A DNA stretch of 64,000 nt from Sphingobacterium thalpophilum (GTDB lineage: Bacteria > Bacteroidota > Bacteroidia > Sphingobacteriales > Sphingobacteriaceae). The DNA is taken from the NCBI RefSeq assembly GCF_901482695.1, contig NZ_LR590484.1, positions 2,480,001-2,544,000 on the forward strand, in the 5' to 3' direction. Made by a program: the position numbers and the translations under genes. Position 1 is the stretch's first letter. The number at the start of each line of letters is the position of its first letter. Below the pieces are notes generated by a model that worked only from the letters and a program-made list of their open reading frames with translations, searched no databases and was not told the origin of the DNA. Shown piece by piece: positions 36,886 to 45,612 of the stretch.

Positions 36886-38529
36886 TTAATACGGATATTT
36901 TGCCACTAAGGGGATTTGTCTTCCCGTACCAAATGCTTTTGGGGTAACTCGCAGAATTGGGGGCGCCTGAAAGCGCTTAAACTCCGCATTATTAACAAGC
37001 TTGCTTACTCTTTCTACTAACGATTTTTCAAATCCCATTGCTACAACTTCTGATCCTGTCTTCTCATTTTCAATCAATTCAAATAAGATGCTGTCGAGCA
37101 ATTCATATTCGGGCAGCGAGTCCGAGTCCTTTTGGTCGGGACGCAATTCCGCCGAAGGTGCTTTTTCAATCGTATTGACGGGGATGATGATACGTTCCCG
37201 GTTGATATAACGGGCTAATTCGTAGGCCTTGGATTTGTAAACATCGCCAATGACAGAAATGGAACCGGCCATATCGCCGTAAAGGGTGCCGTATCCCACG
37301 GCGGCTTCACTTTTATTCGATGTATTGAGCAGAATATGGCCAAACTTGTTGGAGATGGCCATCAGGATCACAGCCCTTGCACGGGCCTGAATATTTTCTT
37401 CGGTTGTGTCAGGCTGCAGCCCCTCAAAAAGAGGAGACAGGCTGTCTTCGTATGCCGCTGCAATAGCTTTGATAGGGACAATATGATGTTGGCAGCGTGT
37501 ATTATTAACCAGATCCAGCGCATCTTTGATCGAATGATCCGAAGAATATACGGAGGGCATCAGAACGGCCAGGACGTTGTCCGCATCAAGGGCTTCACAG
37601 GCCAGTGCAGCGACCAAGGCAGAATCCAGCCCTCCCGACAATCCCAGCACGGCTCGTCTGAATCCGGATTTTTGAAAATAATCTCGAAGTCCCAAAATCA
37701 GGGCATCATGGATCAGTGCAATATCGGATACCGCATCCTTGACCGAAGCTGTTGTCGACGTAATATTGCGCTGATGATAAGTGACGTATTGAAGATCTTC
37801 TTCAAATCGTTTTAGTTCAGCTATTTTTCCTCCTTCGTTATTCAGGGCCATTGAGCGGCCATCAAAAATAATATCCATATGTGCCCCCACCTGATTAACA
37901 TAAATCAGGGGCCGTTTAGACTTTTTAACCTGTTGCGCGAGTACTGTCACCCGTTTATCAAAATGTGTATAGGAAAATGGGGAGGCCGCAATATTGATCA
38001 GCAGATCGGGGTTTTCCTGCTGTAGTTCGGCCATGGGATTGCCAACATAGGAATTGCCGCCCTCATCGTCATCCCAAAGGTCCTCGCAAACAGTCAGCGC
38101 AATCTTTACGCCTTTCAGTTCGATACAGTGGAAGCGCTTGTTTGGCTCGAAGTAGCGATATTCATCAAAAACATCGTAGTCTGGGAGAAGCCCCTTTTTA
38201 ACAATATTTCGGACGGCACCATCTTCAATAAAAATGGCAGTATTGTACAGTTCCTTACCTTCAGGATCGCTATTTTTCACGGGAGCACCAATGATGCAGG
38301 CTATATCCTGACAGTGGCTGGCGATTTGCTGGATAGCTTCATCACATTGACGTCTAAATACCTTACTTCTTAAGAAATCCTTGGCAGGATATCCGCCGAT
38401 CGCCAGTTCGGCAAATATGATCAGATCGGCGGCTGCTGATCTGGCCTGTTCGATAGCATGTATGATGTTTGCGGTATTTGCTTCAAAATTGCCAATGTGG
38501 TAATTTAATTGTGCTAAAGCTATTTTCAT
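36886..38529 (-). CDS. nadE: Glutamine-dependent NAD+ synthetase
   Basis: This 547-residue two-domain enzyme makes NAD+ from deamido-NAD+ using glutamine and ATP. The N-terminal nitrilase-type glutaminase domain (1-270) has the triad E41 (FAELAIGGYP), K111/K112 (KKGLLPDY) and C148 (LTVCEDLW). The C-terminal synthetase domain starts with the ATP-binding P-loop LGLSGGLDSALVA at about residue 295 and includes NTSNKSEAAVGYGTLYGDMAGSI-type sequence near 405-425. Length is normal for the bacterial glutamine-dependent type. It is transcribed alone, in the direction opposite to the pectin region. Confidence 0.95.
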   Translation of the reverse strand: MKIALAQLNYHIGNFEANTANIIHAIEQARSAAADLIIFAELAIGGYPAKDFLRSKVFRRQCDEAIQQIASHCQDIACIIGAPVKNSDPEGKELYNTAIFIEDGAVRNIVKKGLLPDYDVFDEYRYFEPNKRFHCIELKGVKIALTVCEDLWDDDEGGNSYVGNPMAELQQENPDLLINIAASPFSYTHFDKRVTVLAQQVKKSKRPLIYVNQVGAHMDIIFDGRSMALNNEGGKIAELKRFEEDLQYVTYHQRNITSTTASVKDAVSDIALIHDALILGLRDYFQKSGFRRAVLGLSGGLDSALVAALACEALDADNVLAVLMPSVYSSDHSIKDALDLVNNTRCQHHIVPIKAIAAAYEDSLSPLFEGLQPDTTEENIQARARAVILMAISNKFGHILLNTSNKSEAAVGYGTLYGDMAGSISVIGDVYKSKAYELARYINRERIIIPVNTIEKAPSAELRPDQKDSDSLPEYELLDSILFELIENEKTGSEVVAMGFEKSLVERVSKLVNNAEFKRFQAPPILRVTPKAFGTGRQIPLVAKYPY

Positions 38530-38757
38530 GTATATGTATATTAGTCATCGGGATCTAATCACAAATTTATTTCTTTTTGTCGAAAGTATTTCTTTTATTC
38601 TAGCTTTTCTGGCCTATAATTGTGACTTTTGAGAACGGGATATTATCCGTTTCGTTACGGTTAAATACCATCCTGTGTCTTGCTCCTCTATATGTAACAT
38701 GGATGTTGCTAAAATGTTTTAACATAATTTTAACAACGTTAAATGCTGTTAAATTTC

Positions 38758-38788
38758 TTGACAGCTGGCAGAATCTATACTATCTTTG
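38758..38788 (+). promoter_or_regulatory. Bacteroidota-type promoter of an orphan transcript
   Basis: TTG (38758-38760), a 20-base spacer and TATCTTTG (38781-38788) fit the Bacteroidota primary-sigma consensus TTG-N19-21-TAnnTTTG. Predicted start is near 38795. Confidence 0.65.
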
Positions 38789-38794
38789 AAGTAT

Positions 38795-38897
38795 CAAAAC
38801 AGAAGAAATATATAAAGTAAGAAATAAAGGTCTTTTCATAATTTAGGTTAATAATTGGTTAGGTAAAGCTCGGAGTTCCCCACTTCGAGCTTTTTTA
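38795..38897 (+). ncRNA. Candidate small RNA of about 100 nt
   Basis: A well-formed promoter at 38758-38788 is followed by a strong terminator at 38865-38896 with no open reading frame of size between them and no gene downstream on this strand. The body is A-rich. I do not recognise an RNA family. Orientation is set by the promoter box and by the T-run, both on the forward strand. Confidence 0.5.
38865..38896 (+). terminator. Terminator of the candidate small RNA
   Basis: AAAGCTCGGAGT pairs with ACTTCGAGCTTT (one G-T pair) around TCCCC and ends in six T residues. Confidence 0.85.
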
Positions 38898-39077
38898 TTT
38901 TAGGCATGCCAATAGGTTCCCCATTAAGTCTGCGAAGTATATTGAGATTATAAGAGAGCATTAGACATCTTACCCTTTAGCAAAGCGACGAGGTACAGCT
39001 TGTTCGCCGAAAGGCTGGCGTATCCTACCTTGTTTTGATTGTTATGGGATTTGGGGCAGTGCGCTGCATATATAAAC

Positions 39078-39113
39078 AAAAAGAGATTCAGTCATCGAGA
39101 ATCTCTTTTTTGA
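39078..39113 (-). terminator. Terminator after the first FKBP lipoprotein gene
   Basis: AAAAAGAGATTC and GAATCTCTTTTT form an 11-12 base stem around AGTCATCGA. On the reverse strand it follows the stop at 39142 and has a T-run. Confidence 0.8.
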
Positions 39114-39141
39114 AAAGTATACTGGTTTAATTTCTAATGGG

Positions 39142-39792
39142 TTATCTGTTTTTGATATCAACAACCTCTATCGTAAAATCTAATGGTGTCTTAGCAGGAA
39201 TCGAAACACTTGAAGAAGATGAACCTTGTTTTCCTGTGTCTCCGTAGCCGAAAGGAGAAGGGGCGATGATCCGAATTTTAGACCCTTTTTTCAGACCTGT
39301 CAGCGTGAGGCCCCCCACTGGTATGTCTTTACCATTATAAGAAATTGATTTTGGAATGAAGGCAATCTTCCAAGCTTGGATTACTTGAGATAAGTTTAAT
39401 TCAGCTGTTTTTCCCTCCTCCGTCTGTTGGAATACAGTTCCGCTAGGCACCAGTTTGCCAATATATTTTACAATGACATCAGGAGCGATTATTCCCCCGC
39501 TGGAATTAAAGGAATAGCTATAGGAAGTCTCCTCTCCAGCTGCCAGAAGTTGGTAAGCGATCCCCAGTGAATCAACATATTGAACATTTTGAAGCTGGTT
39601 GCCTGCTACATATTCTTTGATGATGGGATATTGTTCTTCGATACGCTTTTTGTTGATAGAATCCTGGATACGTTGTTTTTCGAGTTGTTCTTTTTCCCAG
39701 GCATCGTAGTCAAAATTGTCTTTGTTACAACTAGCAAAAAAGATAGAAGCTAGGGTTAGTCCAACTAATAGAGTAGATAGTAAGTTTTTCAT
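39142..39792 (-). CDS. FKBP-type peptidyl-prolyl isomerase lipoprotein
   Basis: This 216-residue lipoprotein has lipobox FFASC (Cys near residue 22), then a charged helical linker (about 30-70, YDAWEKEQLEKQRIQDSINKKR in pieces), and a C-terminal FKBP domain (about 90-216) with DVIVKYIGKLVPSGTVFQQT, GLKKGSKIRIIAPSPFGYGD and IPAKTPLDFTIEVVDI. FKBP proteins isomerise prolyl bonds and act as chaperones, here in the envelope. It is a close paralogue of the next gene upstream. The pair is split by a terminator, so each has its own control. Several aromatic active-site positions look substituted relative to canonical FKBP, so activity may be weak. Confidence 0.85.
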   Translation of the reverse strand: MKNLLSTLLVGLTLASIFFASCNKDNFDYDAWEKEQLEKQRIQDSINKKRIEEQYPIIKEYVAGNQLQNVQYVDSLGIAYQLLAAGEETSYSYSFNSSGGIIAPDVIVKYIGKLVPSGTVFQQTEEGKTAELNLSQVIQAWKIAFIPKSISYNGKDIPVGGLTLTGLKKGSKIRIIAPSPFGYGDTGKQGSSSSSVSIPAKTPLDFTIEVVDIKNR

Positions 39793-39803
39793 GGTATTCC
39801 TTC

Positions 39804-39836
39804 AAAAAAAGCCATTTTCTAAGAGAAAATGGCTTT
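39804..39836 (-). terminator. Terminator between the two FKBP lipoprotein genes
   Basis: On the reverse strand AGCCATTTTCT pairs with AGAAAATGGCT around CTT and is followed by seven T residues. Confidence 0.85.
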
Positions 39837-39855
39837 AGACAATATAAATATTTTT

Positions 39856-40503
39856 TTAGTTTGTAGCTTTCTCGATACTCACTACTTCGATGGTATATAT
39901 CAACGGAGAGTTAGCAGGAATTGTTGGGCCATCACCGATTTTATATTCTCTATTATCAAATCCCCAGATGGAAGGTGTGATAAATCGAATTTTAGACCCT
40001 TTTTTCAGGCCTTTTTCCAATAATCCATATATTTTTTGCTCTATTCCGTTTTTATTAACGGATGCAGGAAGAAATGCAAAGTACCAACAACTGCCAAGGA
40101 ACTGACCTTGGGTAGTTTCATTAAAAGTATAGCCCAAATTAGCATAGTTAGCAGGCGTTCCTTCTTTTGTTGCTGCAAAGACAGTTTCATTCATTAATTC
40201 GCCTTTGTAATTGACACTGACCTTTGCCGGTATTGTATAATCATATGCGTCTCCCGTACCTTCATTAATAACTTCATACCATATGCCAGTAGAGTCAGAA
40301 GAGAATTTCGGGTTGGTAAATTCTGCTTCAGCATAGGTTTTTATTTGCAAAGCCTGTTCTTTTTTCGTCTTATATCTCCGGATTTGTTCCTGTCTTGCTT
40401 TTTCTTCTAGTTCATCCCAGTTGATATCATCTCCCTTACTACAAGATGCAAAAATCATCCCCAGGCACAAAAACGCCATCAAAAATTTCGTGATATTTTT
40501 CAT
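39856..40503 (-). CDS. FKBP-type peptidyl-prolyl isomerase-like lipoprotein
   Basis: This 215-residue paralogue of the downstream FKBP has lipobox IFASC (Cys near residue 21), a linker rich in Glu, Lys and Arg (DINWDELEEKARQEQIRRYK in the 27-50 region), and an FKBP-like domain with KVSVNYKGELMNETVF, GLKKGSKIRFITPSIWGFD and IPANSPLIYTIEVVSI. The FKBP pocket is again only partly conserved, with the usual DSS..R segment replaced. A folding helper for envelope proteins is the family expectation; catalysis is not certain. Confidence 0.82.
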   Translation of the reverse strand: MKNITKFLMAFLCLGMIFASCSKGDDINWDELEEKARQEQIRRYKTKKEQALQIKTYAEAEFTNPKFSSDSTGIWYEVINEGTGDAYDYTIPAKVSVNYKGELMNETVFAATKEGTPANYANLGYTFNETTQGQFLGSCWYFAFLPASVNKNGIEQKIYGLLEKGLKKGSKIRFITPSIWGFDNREYKIGDGPTIPANSPLIYTIEVVSIEKATN

Positions 40504-40578
40504 AATTTCTTAAAGTGTGTATTAATTATAAAACTCAAAACGCATCGGTCATTGGTTTCGCTACACAAATATGTTAAA

Positions 40579-41046
40579 TTATTCTAAAAAATCATTCAAC
40601 TGTTTTGAATTCAGGTATTTTTGTTGTAAATTTTTTAAACGGAAGTCGCGGTCAAACCGAAATAGGCTGGGAAAGACCATCTTTCGCCCGTGTAATAATT
40701 GTAATGCTAAGGGATGATATTGTCCTTTTCTTTTCCCATTCCATGCCGGCTTCCAGATACTCTGATCAAAAGTGATACGCTGTGTGGATTCCGCATCGAG
40801 CTTTACGGCATAGTACAAGCTGTTGATACGCGATACGATCTCTGCTTTTGTAAACACCTCCTGCTCCATTTTCCTGCAGTAACTACACCAGTCAGTGTGT
40901 ATAAAAAGAAGAGTCTCGCGTGGTGCAACAGCCATTAAAGAGTCCAGCTGTTCAAAGCTGACCCAATTTATCCGCTCCTGACCAAAGTGCAGGAGCGGAT
41001 AAAACAACATGATCAACAGGAAGCTGCCTTTCCATTTATATTTCAT
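40579..41046 (-). CDS. Secreted thioredoxin-like protein
   Basis: This 155-residue protein has a short signal peptide (residues 5-20) and a thioredoxin-like fold. LLFIHTDWCSYCRKMEQEVF carries a CxxC pair (WCSYC), the same arrangement as in periplasmic thiol oxidoreductases of the thioredoxin_7/DUF255 type. IVSRINSLYYAVKLDAEST follows, where the family has a beta strand. It begins 13 bases after the TonB-dependent receptor gene ends, so the two are one operon. The receptor's plug carries a CxxC as well, and a link between them is possible but unproven. Confidence 0.82.
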   Translation of the reverse strand: MKYKWKGSFLLIMLFYPLLHFGQERINWVSFEQLDSLMAVAPRETLLFIHTDWCSYCRKMEQEVFTKAEIVSRINSLYYAVKLDAESTQRITFDQSIWKPAWNGKRKGQYHPLALQLLHGRKMVFPSLFRFDRDFRLKNLQQKYLNSKQLNDFLE

Positions 41047-41059
41047 AGCAATTGTTTAT

Positions 41060-43396
41060 TTAATGAAAGTGGCCTACCCGAAGGCCGAATGTATAGGTAC
41101 GCGGGCGCGTAGGTCCATATATGTAATCGGAGTCGCGTAAGGGGCCTTTATCAAAATCTTTTTGAAACGCATTAAACATGTTCTGTACGCCGCCAAAAAT
41201 CTCGATACTGAAATGCTTGTGTATGGGCAAGGTATAACCGAGACGCAGATTCAGTTCAACAAAATCACGCGCATCTTTGAGCGTCATGATGTCATCTTGG
41301 ATATGTGGGACGATCATTTTACCGGTATATACACCGGTTAGATCCACTGCCAGACGTTTGGTGGCTTTGAGATTGCTGTTCATATAGCCATAGATATTGG
41401 GAGTCCGGACATATTTTTTTGTCCAGATATCCTGGGATTCTGTTTTGCCTTCATAGATAAGCTGCTCACGCTTATAACGCGAGCGTTGTACGGTACCGCC
41501 AGCCTGAAAGGTCAGCCAGGATGAGGGAGCCACATTGATTTCTATATTCGAGCCATATACGCGTGCGCCTTCGCCGTTCTGCATTTCCTGGATAATCAGG
41601 CCGTCTTTCTCTGAAGCCATGACATTGACAAACTGGTTGTTGAGATCGGTATAGAAACCCTCGACCAGCATACTGGTCTGTACATTTCCAAAGTTTTTGT
41701 TGTAACTGAAAGATCCGGTATAAGCGTTGGAGTATTCTGTTTTCAGGTTTTCGCCGATCAGCACAAATACCTGGTTGCCGCCGATGGAGGTGACGTGCAT
41801 ATCTTCATTAAATGCCTGTGGAGCTCGGAAGCCGCGGGCATAACCTCCTCTGAACTGCAGATCTTTGCTGATGTCGTAGAGTATGGTCAGGCGTGGACTG
41901 AATGTTCCAAAGCGTTGATCTGAATTGCGGTTTATTCCTGCCAGACTATATTTACCGTCGACGTAGGTATAGTCATAGCGGGCACCGATCAAGGTTTTTA
42001 ATGTCGCAAAGGGCTTCCACTCGTATTGAGCATAGCTGCCCAGCCCTTTGCTCCGCTGGTCGATGGTTCTGTTGTAACCAGCGATTTCATCCTGTGTGTC
42101 GTTGTAGGAAAACTCGACACCTGCTGTGAATACGTCCCGTTCGAAATTATACGTGTACTGGCTTCCAGCAACGAGGGCTATGTCGTCCGTTTTACCATAA
42201 GCATTTGAAGCCAGGGTGCTGTCTGCCAACGTTGAGCCACCGCCTAGTCCGCCGTAATAACTGTCGCGCACGGTCTTCTGTACAGATCCATATGCGGACA
42301 GTTTATGTTTATAATCTTCGGAATAATGATCATAGGTTATACCACCTACGACAGAACTAGTCTGTAACTGTTCGGTAATCTGCGTAAGGTGCGGGACTTT
42401 GTCCAGCTGATCACCGCCCCGGCGGAACTCATTGACTGTACTAAAATCAACTGTGATTTTATCCAGATCACTGGGTTTATAGAATACTTTGGTGCCAAAA
42501 GTCGTGTTACGCAGTTTGGTAATCTCTGAGAAGCCATCTCCATTGGCATCATAAGATTGCCTATTACGGTGCATACCATAAAATGTGGCGCCGGTTTTGA
42601 GGTCCTCCGCCACCAGTGAGGTGTTGAAGTCCACAGTGTTGTCCCAGCTTTTTCCGTCGATCAGGGAGTTGGTGGATTTTACCTGCCAGTCATTCTCGAC
42701 AGGATCTTTGGTGATGATATTGATGGTTCCCGCAATGGCGTTGGCACCGAACAGGGCTGAGCCACCGCTTCGAACCACTTCAATCCGGTCAATCATGCTG
42801 GTCGGTATCTGATCTAAGCCGTATACACTATTCAAGGCCGAGAAAACAGCTCTGCTATTGATCAGAATCTGTGAATAAGGACCTTCCAGGCCATTTAGCC
42901 GCACTTGTGAGAATCCGCAGTTCTGACAGTTGTTTTCCACCCGTACACCGGGCTGGTAGTTCAAGGTTTCGGACATGGCGACAGACTGTGTCGCGTTGAA
43001 TAGCTTAGGACCGATCACGTTTACCACCACAGGGGCGTCTTTACGTTTGACACCGTAGCGGGTAGCCGAAACGACGACCTCATCCAGGTTCAGGTTGTCT
43101 TCTTCCAACTGGATCTGTACCGGTGATTTTATGGTGTCCATGGCAATGACCTTCGTCAATGACCGGTAACCTACCGCCGAGATGTTTAACGTGATTTTCG
43201 CGCCTGTAATCGCATTAAATTTAAAGTGTCCCGCGGTATCTGATGACGTGACGGATTTGCTATTTTTGACCGTCACAGTGCCCGATGGAATGGGCTCACG
43301 ACTTCTGTTGAATAGATGGCCTTCTAGGGGTGTTTGTGCATATATTGTGGATGTACCAGCCAGTAAGCTAGCGAGTAACGTGTATTGCTTTAACAT
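41060..43396 (-). CDS. TonB-dependent outer-membrane receptor (non-SusC type)
   Basis: I take ATG 43396 (MLKQYTLLAS) as the start, since it gives a clean signal peptide cleaved near TIYAQ; the frame is open upstream but unlike a signal. The 778-residue protein has a carboxypeptidase-regulatory-like domain (about 22-100), a TonB box NLDEVVVSATRYG, a plug with VRVENNCQNCGFSQVRLNGL and SGGSALFGANAIAGTINIITKDP, and a barrel ending in RTYTFGLRVGHFH. It resembles siderophore, metal or cobalamin receptors, not SusC. The CQNC pair in the plug is distinctive. No SusD follows; instead it is co-transcribed with a thioredoxin-like gene. I see no cobalamin riboswitch before it. Substrate unknown. Confidence 0.9.
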   Translation of the reverse strand: MLKQYTLLASLLAGTSTIYAQTPLEGHLFNRSREPIPSGTVTVKNSKSVTSSDTAGHFKFNAITGAKITLNISAVGYRSLTKVIAMDTIKSPVQIQLEEDNLNLDEVVVSATRYGVKRKDAPVVVNVIGPKLFNATQSVAMSETLNYQPGVRVENNCQNCGFSQVRLNGLEGPYSQILINSRAVFSALNSVYGLDQIPTSMIDRIEVVRSGGSALFGANAIAGTINIITKDPVENDWQVKSTNSLIDGKSWDNTVDFNTSLVAEDLKTGATFYGMHRNRQSYDANGDGFSEITKLRNTTFGTKVFYKPSDLDKITVDFSTVNEFRRGGDQLDKVPHLTQITEQLQTSSVVGGITYDHYSEDYKHKLSAYGSVQKTVRDSYYGGLGGGSTLADSTLASNAYGKTDDIALVAGSQYTYNFERDVFTAGVEFSYNDTQDEIAGYNRTIDQRSKGLGSYAQYEWKPFATLKTLIGARYDYTYVDGKYSLAGINRNSDQRFGTFSPRLTILYDISKDLQFRGGYARGFRAPQAFNEDMHVTSIGGNQVFVLIGENLKTEYSNAYTGSFSYNKNFGNVQTSMLVEGFYTDLNNQFVNVMASEKDGLIIQEMQNGEGARVYGSNIEINVAPSSWLTFQAGGTVQRSRYKREQLIYEGKTESQDIWTKKYVRTPNIYGYMNSNLKATKRLAVDLTGVYTGKMIVPHIQDDIMTLKDARDFVELNLRLGYTLPIHKHFSIEIFGGVQNMFNAFQKDFDKGPLRDSDYIYGPTRPRTYTFGLRVGHFH

Positions 43397-43764
43397 AGTT
43401 GTGTTGTGATGTATATAAAATAATAGATGCCGATCTTCGGTCACTCGAATAATAGCTACTATCCTGCGTATGCTTTTTCAGAAGCATAGTCAGTACCTGC
43501 CTAACGATCAGATAAGAAGGCGGATATGCCATTCCGAAGGTCCATAAGACCTGCTGTTGCAACCTGATCGTGGGCCAGTCTTTCCAAAACTGTTATCTTA
43601 GCGTTGACCGGAAGAACACATATTAATGTAAATAAAGCCAGACCCTATATAGACTGTATTAGCGTACAATGTTTGAATGCCACTTGGTTTTAATTGCGTG
43701 CAAACATGTCTTCACTGTCGGTAATGAAAGTCAGTAGGCTGGTTAATATAAAGTAAAATGCTGG
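43397..43764. other. 368-base gap before the TonB-dependent receptor gene
   Basis: No supported gene. The reverse strand should carry the receptor's promoter and leader. A 64-residue reverse frame at 43368-43562 needs a TTG start and overlaps the receptor start, so I do not call it. I compared the leader with cobalamin and TPP riboswitch core motifs and found none. Confidence 0.5.
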
Positions 43765-44127
43765 TTAAGCGACGCAGGGCGGGCCTCTCAGGTAATAGTG
43801 GTCAATTGTGATACCGAACACATCTGGACAGATCGTACGATAATCCGTCTTAGGGACTTCCCGTGGGACAGGAAGCTCCAATACGGTAAATTCTGTCTGA
43901 ACGTAGGTATTCTGATAAATAACGTTCAGATAGTCGATCTGGTCGTCGGTTTCTTGGGGCTTTTCTTTCTTTGTAAAATCGTAAGGGTGAGTGTGCATGA
44001 CAATTTCACCGGTGGATTTTACTTCCTTGTGCATAAAGACAACACCTGAAATGATAATCAGGGACATCAATACCAATTGGAATGATGCAATAAACTGACG
44101 AATATTTCCTGTTGCTTTGGACTGCAT
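43765..44127 (-). CDS. Small membrane-anchored protein of unknown function
   Basis: From ATG 44127 the product is 120 residues, with a single hydrophobic segment (about 12-32, ASFQLVLMSLIIISGVVF) and a polar periplasmic domain with HTHPYDF and a C-terminus YYLRGPPCVA. In-frame starts also exist at ATG 44148 and TTG 44160, but these fall inside a terminator hairpin. I recall similar short proteins ending in RGPP next to metal or TonB-receptor genes in Bacteroidota, but cannot name a family. The His-x-His and terminal Cys could bind metal. It precedes the receptor-thioredoxin pair on the same strand, with a 368-base gap. Confidence 0.55.
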   Translation of the reverse strand: MQSKATGNIRQFIASFQLVLMSLIIISGVVFMHKEVKSTGEIVMHTHPYDFTKKEKPQETDDQIDYLNVIYQNTYVQTEFTVLELPVPREVPKTDYRTICPDVFGITIDHYYLRGPPCVA

Positions 44128-44157
44128 AAAAAAAGCGTTACTTTGCATGTAACGCTT
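44128..44157 (-). terminator. Terminator hairpin abutting the next start codon
   Basis: On the reverse strand AAGCGTTAC pairs perfectly with GTAACGCTT around ATGCAAA and runs into seven T residues (44134-44128). The ATG of the next gene follows at once (44127). It ends the panC-panD transcript and may attenuate the downstream gene. Confidence 0.85.
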
Positions 44158-44219
44158 CAAAAATACGATATAACTTAACGAAGTTAAAATTAAAAATTAA
44201 AAAAATTCAATACTGAATA

Positions 44220-44570
44220 TTATCTAATTAAGTGGTTGTTGTCGTCCGGAAATACGACGGAAGGCTTAAATTGCTTGGCCTCCTCAAAATCCATTGTAGC
44301 GTAGGAAATGATGATAACGATATCGCCGACTTGAACCAGGCGCGCTGCTGCACCATTGAGGCAGATGATTCCCGAACCACGTTGTCCGGGGATCACATAC
44401 GTTTCCAGACGGGCGCCGTTGTTATTGTTCACAATCTGGACCTTTTCGTTGGCGATGATATTTGCGGCATCCATCAAATCTTCATCTATTGTGATACTAC
44501 CCACATAATTCAATTCCGCTTGTGTAACTTTCACGCGGTGAATCTTGGATTTCATTACTTCTATAACCAT
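44220..44570 (-). CDS. panD: Aspartate 1-decarboxylase
   Basis: This 116-residue enzyme converts aspartate to beta-alanine, the second half of pantothenate. The self-cleavage site is G24-S25 in [10 protein letters not shown], producing the pyruvoyl cofactor on Ser25. Other family residues are present in [32 protein letters not shown] (in pieces). Length is normal. It lies 45 bases after panC on the same strand; both gene products meet in pantothenate synthesis, so this is a panC-panD operon closed by the hairpin at 44128-44157. Confidence 0.97.
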   Translation of the reverse strand: MVIEVMKSKIHRVKVTQAELNYVGSITIDEDLMDAANIIANEKVQIVNNNNGARLETYVIPGQRGSGIICLNGAAARLVQVGDIVIIISYATMDFEEAKQFKPSVVFPDDNNHLIR

Positions 44571-44615
44571 GGCGCAAAGGTAAAGCTTTTTTGGTATTTT
44601 GTAATGGGCCTTTCA

Positions 44616-45464
44616 TCATTCTACAATCATATTATCAATCAGCCGTACCCCCTCTACCCAAGCTGTGACAAGAACCACATGTTGCTTGCTAAAATCAATC
44701 TGATCGACTTCTTTTAAAGAAGAGCTTTCACAGATAGCAAAGTATTCGACCGTAATGCCGGGTGTTGATGTTAGAATTGCCAGGGCTTGTGCCTTAATGT
44801 CTTTAAGGTCAGTTTGATCCTTGATATGGTCGTTAACATATTGCAGCGCGCGGGAAAGTGCCAGCGCAGTTGTCTTTCCAGCTTCACTTAGGCGCATATT
44901 ACGGGAGCTTAGGGCTAAACCATTTTTATCCCGGACAGTTGGACAGATAGCCAATTGTACCGGTAAATGTTTGATTTCGATCATCCGTTTGATAACCATG
45001 ACCTGCTGGAAGTCTTTTTGACCAAAACAGGCGATATCCGGCTGTACTAGGGTAAATAATTTGTACACCACCTGCGTGACTCCCTGAAAATGGCCGGGAC
45101 GTTTTTCTCCTTCCCAGATTCGGTCCAGTTCGCCAAGGTCAAGATGCCATTGTTCATTGCTATTTGGGTACATTTCTGTTACATTGGGCATGAACAGAAT
45201 ATCACAACCTGCCGATTCGAGCAATTTGATGTCGTTTTCAATTGGCCGGGGATACTTTTCCAGGTCTTTGGGATCATTGAACTGAGTAGGGTTTACAAAG
45301 ATGCTGCAGATCCGGATGTCACTGATCGGTCCGGCGTAGTCCAACAGGGAGAGATGACCTTCGTGTAGCGCGCCCATTGTCGGGATTAGGGCGATTTTTT
45401 TATGGGATGAGCGTGCTTTCTGTAGATATGCCTGGAGAGATGCTTTCGTTTTGAAAATTTCCAC
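44616..45464 (-). CDS. panC: Pantoate--beta-alanine ligase (pantothenate synthetase)
   Basis: This 282-residue ligase joins pantoate and beta-alanine using ATP. It has the nucleotidyltransferase HIGH-type motif in PTMGALHEGHLSL (about residues 28-40), FVNPTQFNDPKDLEKYPR, the FGQKDFQQVMVIKRM segment and the KMSKS-like SSRNMRLS region. Length is typical. It is the first gene of panC-panD, diverging from the glycogen-synthase-like gene across a 148-base gap. Confidence 0.97.
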   Translation of the reverse strand: MEIFKTKASLQAYLQKARSSHKKIALIPTMGALHEGHLSLLDYAGPISDIRICSIFVNPTQFNDPKDLEKYPRPIENDIKLLESAGCDILFMPNVTEMYPNSNEQWHLDLGELDRIWEGEKRPGHFQGVTQVVYKLFTLVQPDIACFGQKDFQQVMVIKRMIEIKHLPVQLAICPTVRDKNGLALSSRNMRLSEAGKTTALALSRALQYVNDHIKDQTDLKDIKAQALAILTSTPGITVEYFAICESSSLKEVDQIDFSKQHVVLVTAWVEGVRLIDNMIVE

Positions 45465-45535
45465 AATGATAAATAGTTTTTTGTTGGCAAAGTTGCATAT
45501 TATTTTGGGAATATAAAACGATGATTGATAGTAAA

Positions 45536-45566
45536 TTGCATGGTAAGTATTTTTTTCGTACCTTTG
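45536..45566 (+). promoter_or_regulatory. Promoter of the glycogen-synthase-like gene
   Basis: TTG (45536-45538), 20 bases, TACCTTTG (45559-45566) is a full match to the Bacteroidota TTG-N20-TAnnTTTG promoter, 46 bases before the start codon. Confidence 0.75.
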
Positions 45567-45612
45567 TAGACCGATTTTACTGTTCGAAAATAATAAATAA
45601 AAATAACTGGAG

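Larger units (their letters stand above)
38530..39141. other. 612-base gap with an orphan transcription unit
   Basis: No protein gene is supported here. It contains a promoter-terminator pair on the forward strand (38758-38897, listed separately), then 38900-39075 with a GCC-GAAA-GGC tetraloop hairpin near 39009-39018, and finally the terminator of the reverse-strand FKBP gene. Confidence 0.6.

Noticed and set aside
38900..39075. Second small RNA with a GNRA tetraloop
   Set aside because: The stem is only three base pairs, and there is no promoter box or terminator of its own.
43368..43562. 64-codon reverse-strand frame upstream of the receptor
   Set aside because: It needs a TTG start, overlaps the receptor's start region and has no protein-like features.
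43397..43764. Cobalamin or TPP riboswitch before the TonB-dependent receptor gene
   Set aside because: No match to the conserved core elements of either class on the reverse strand by eye.
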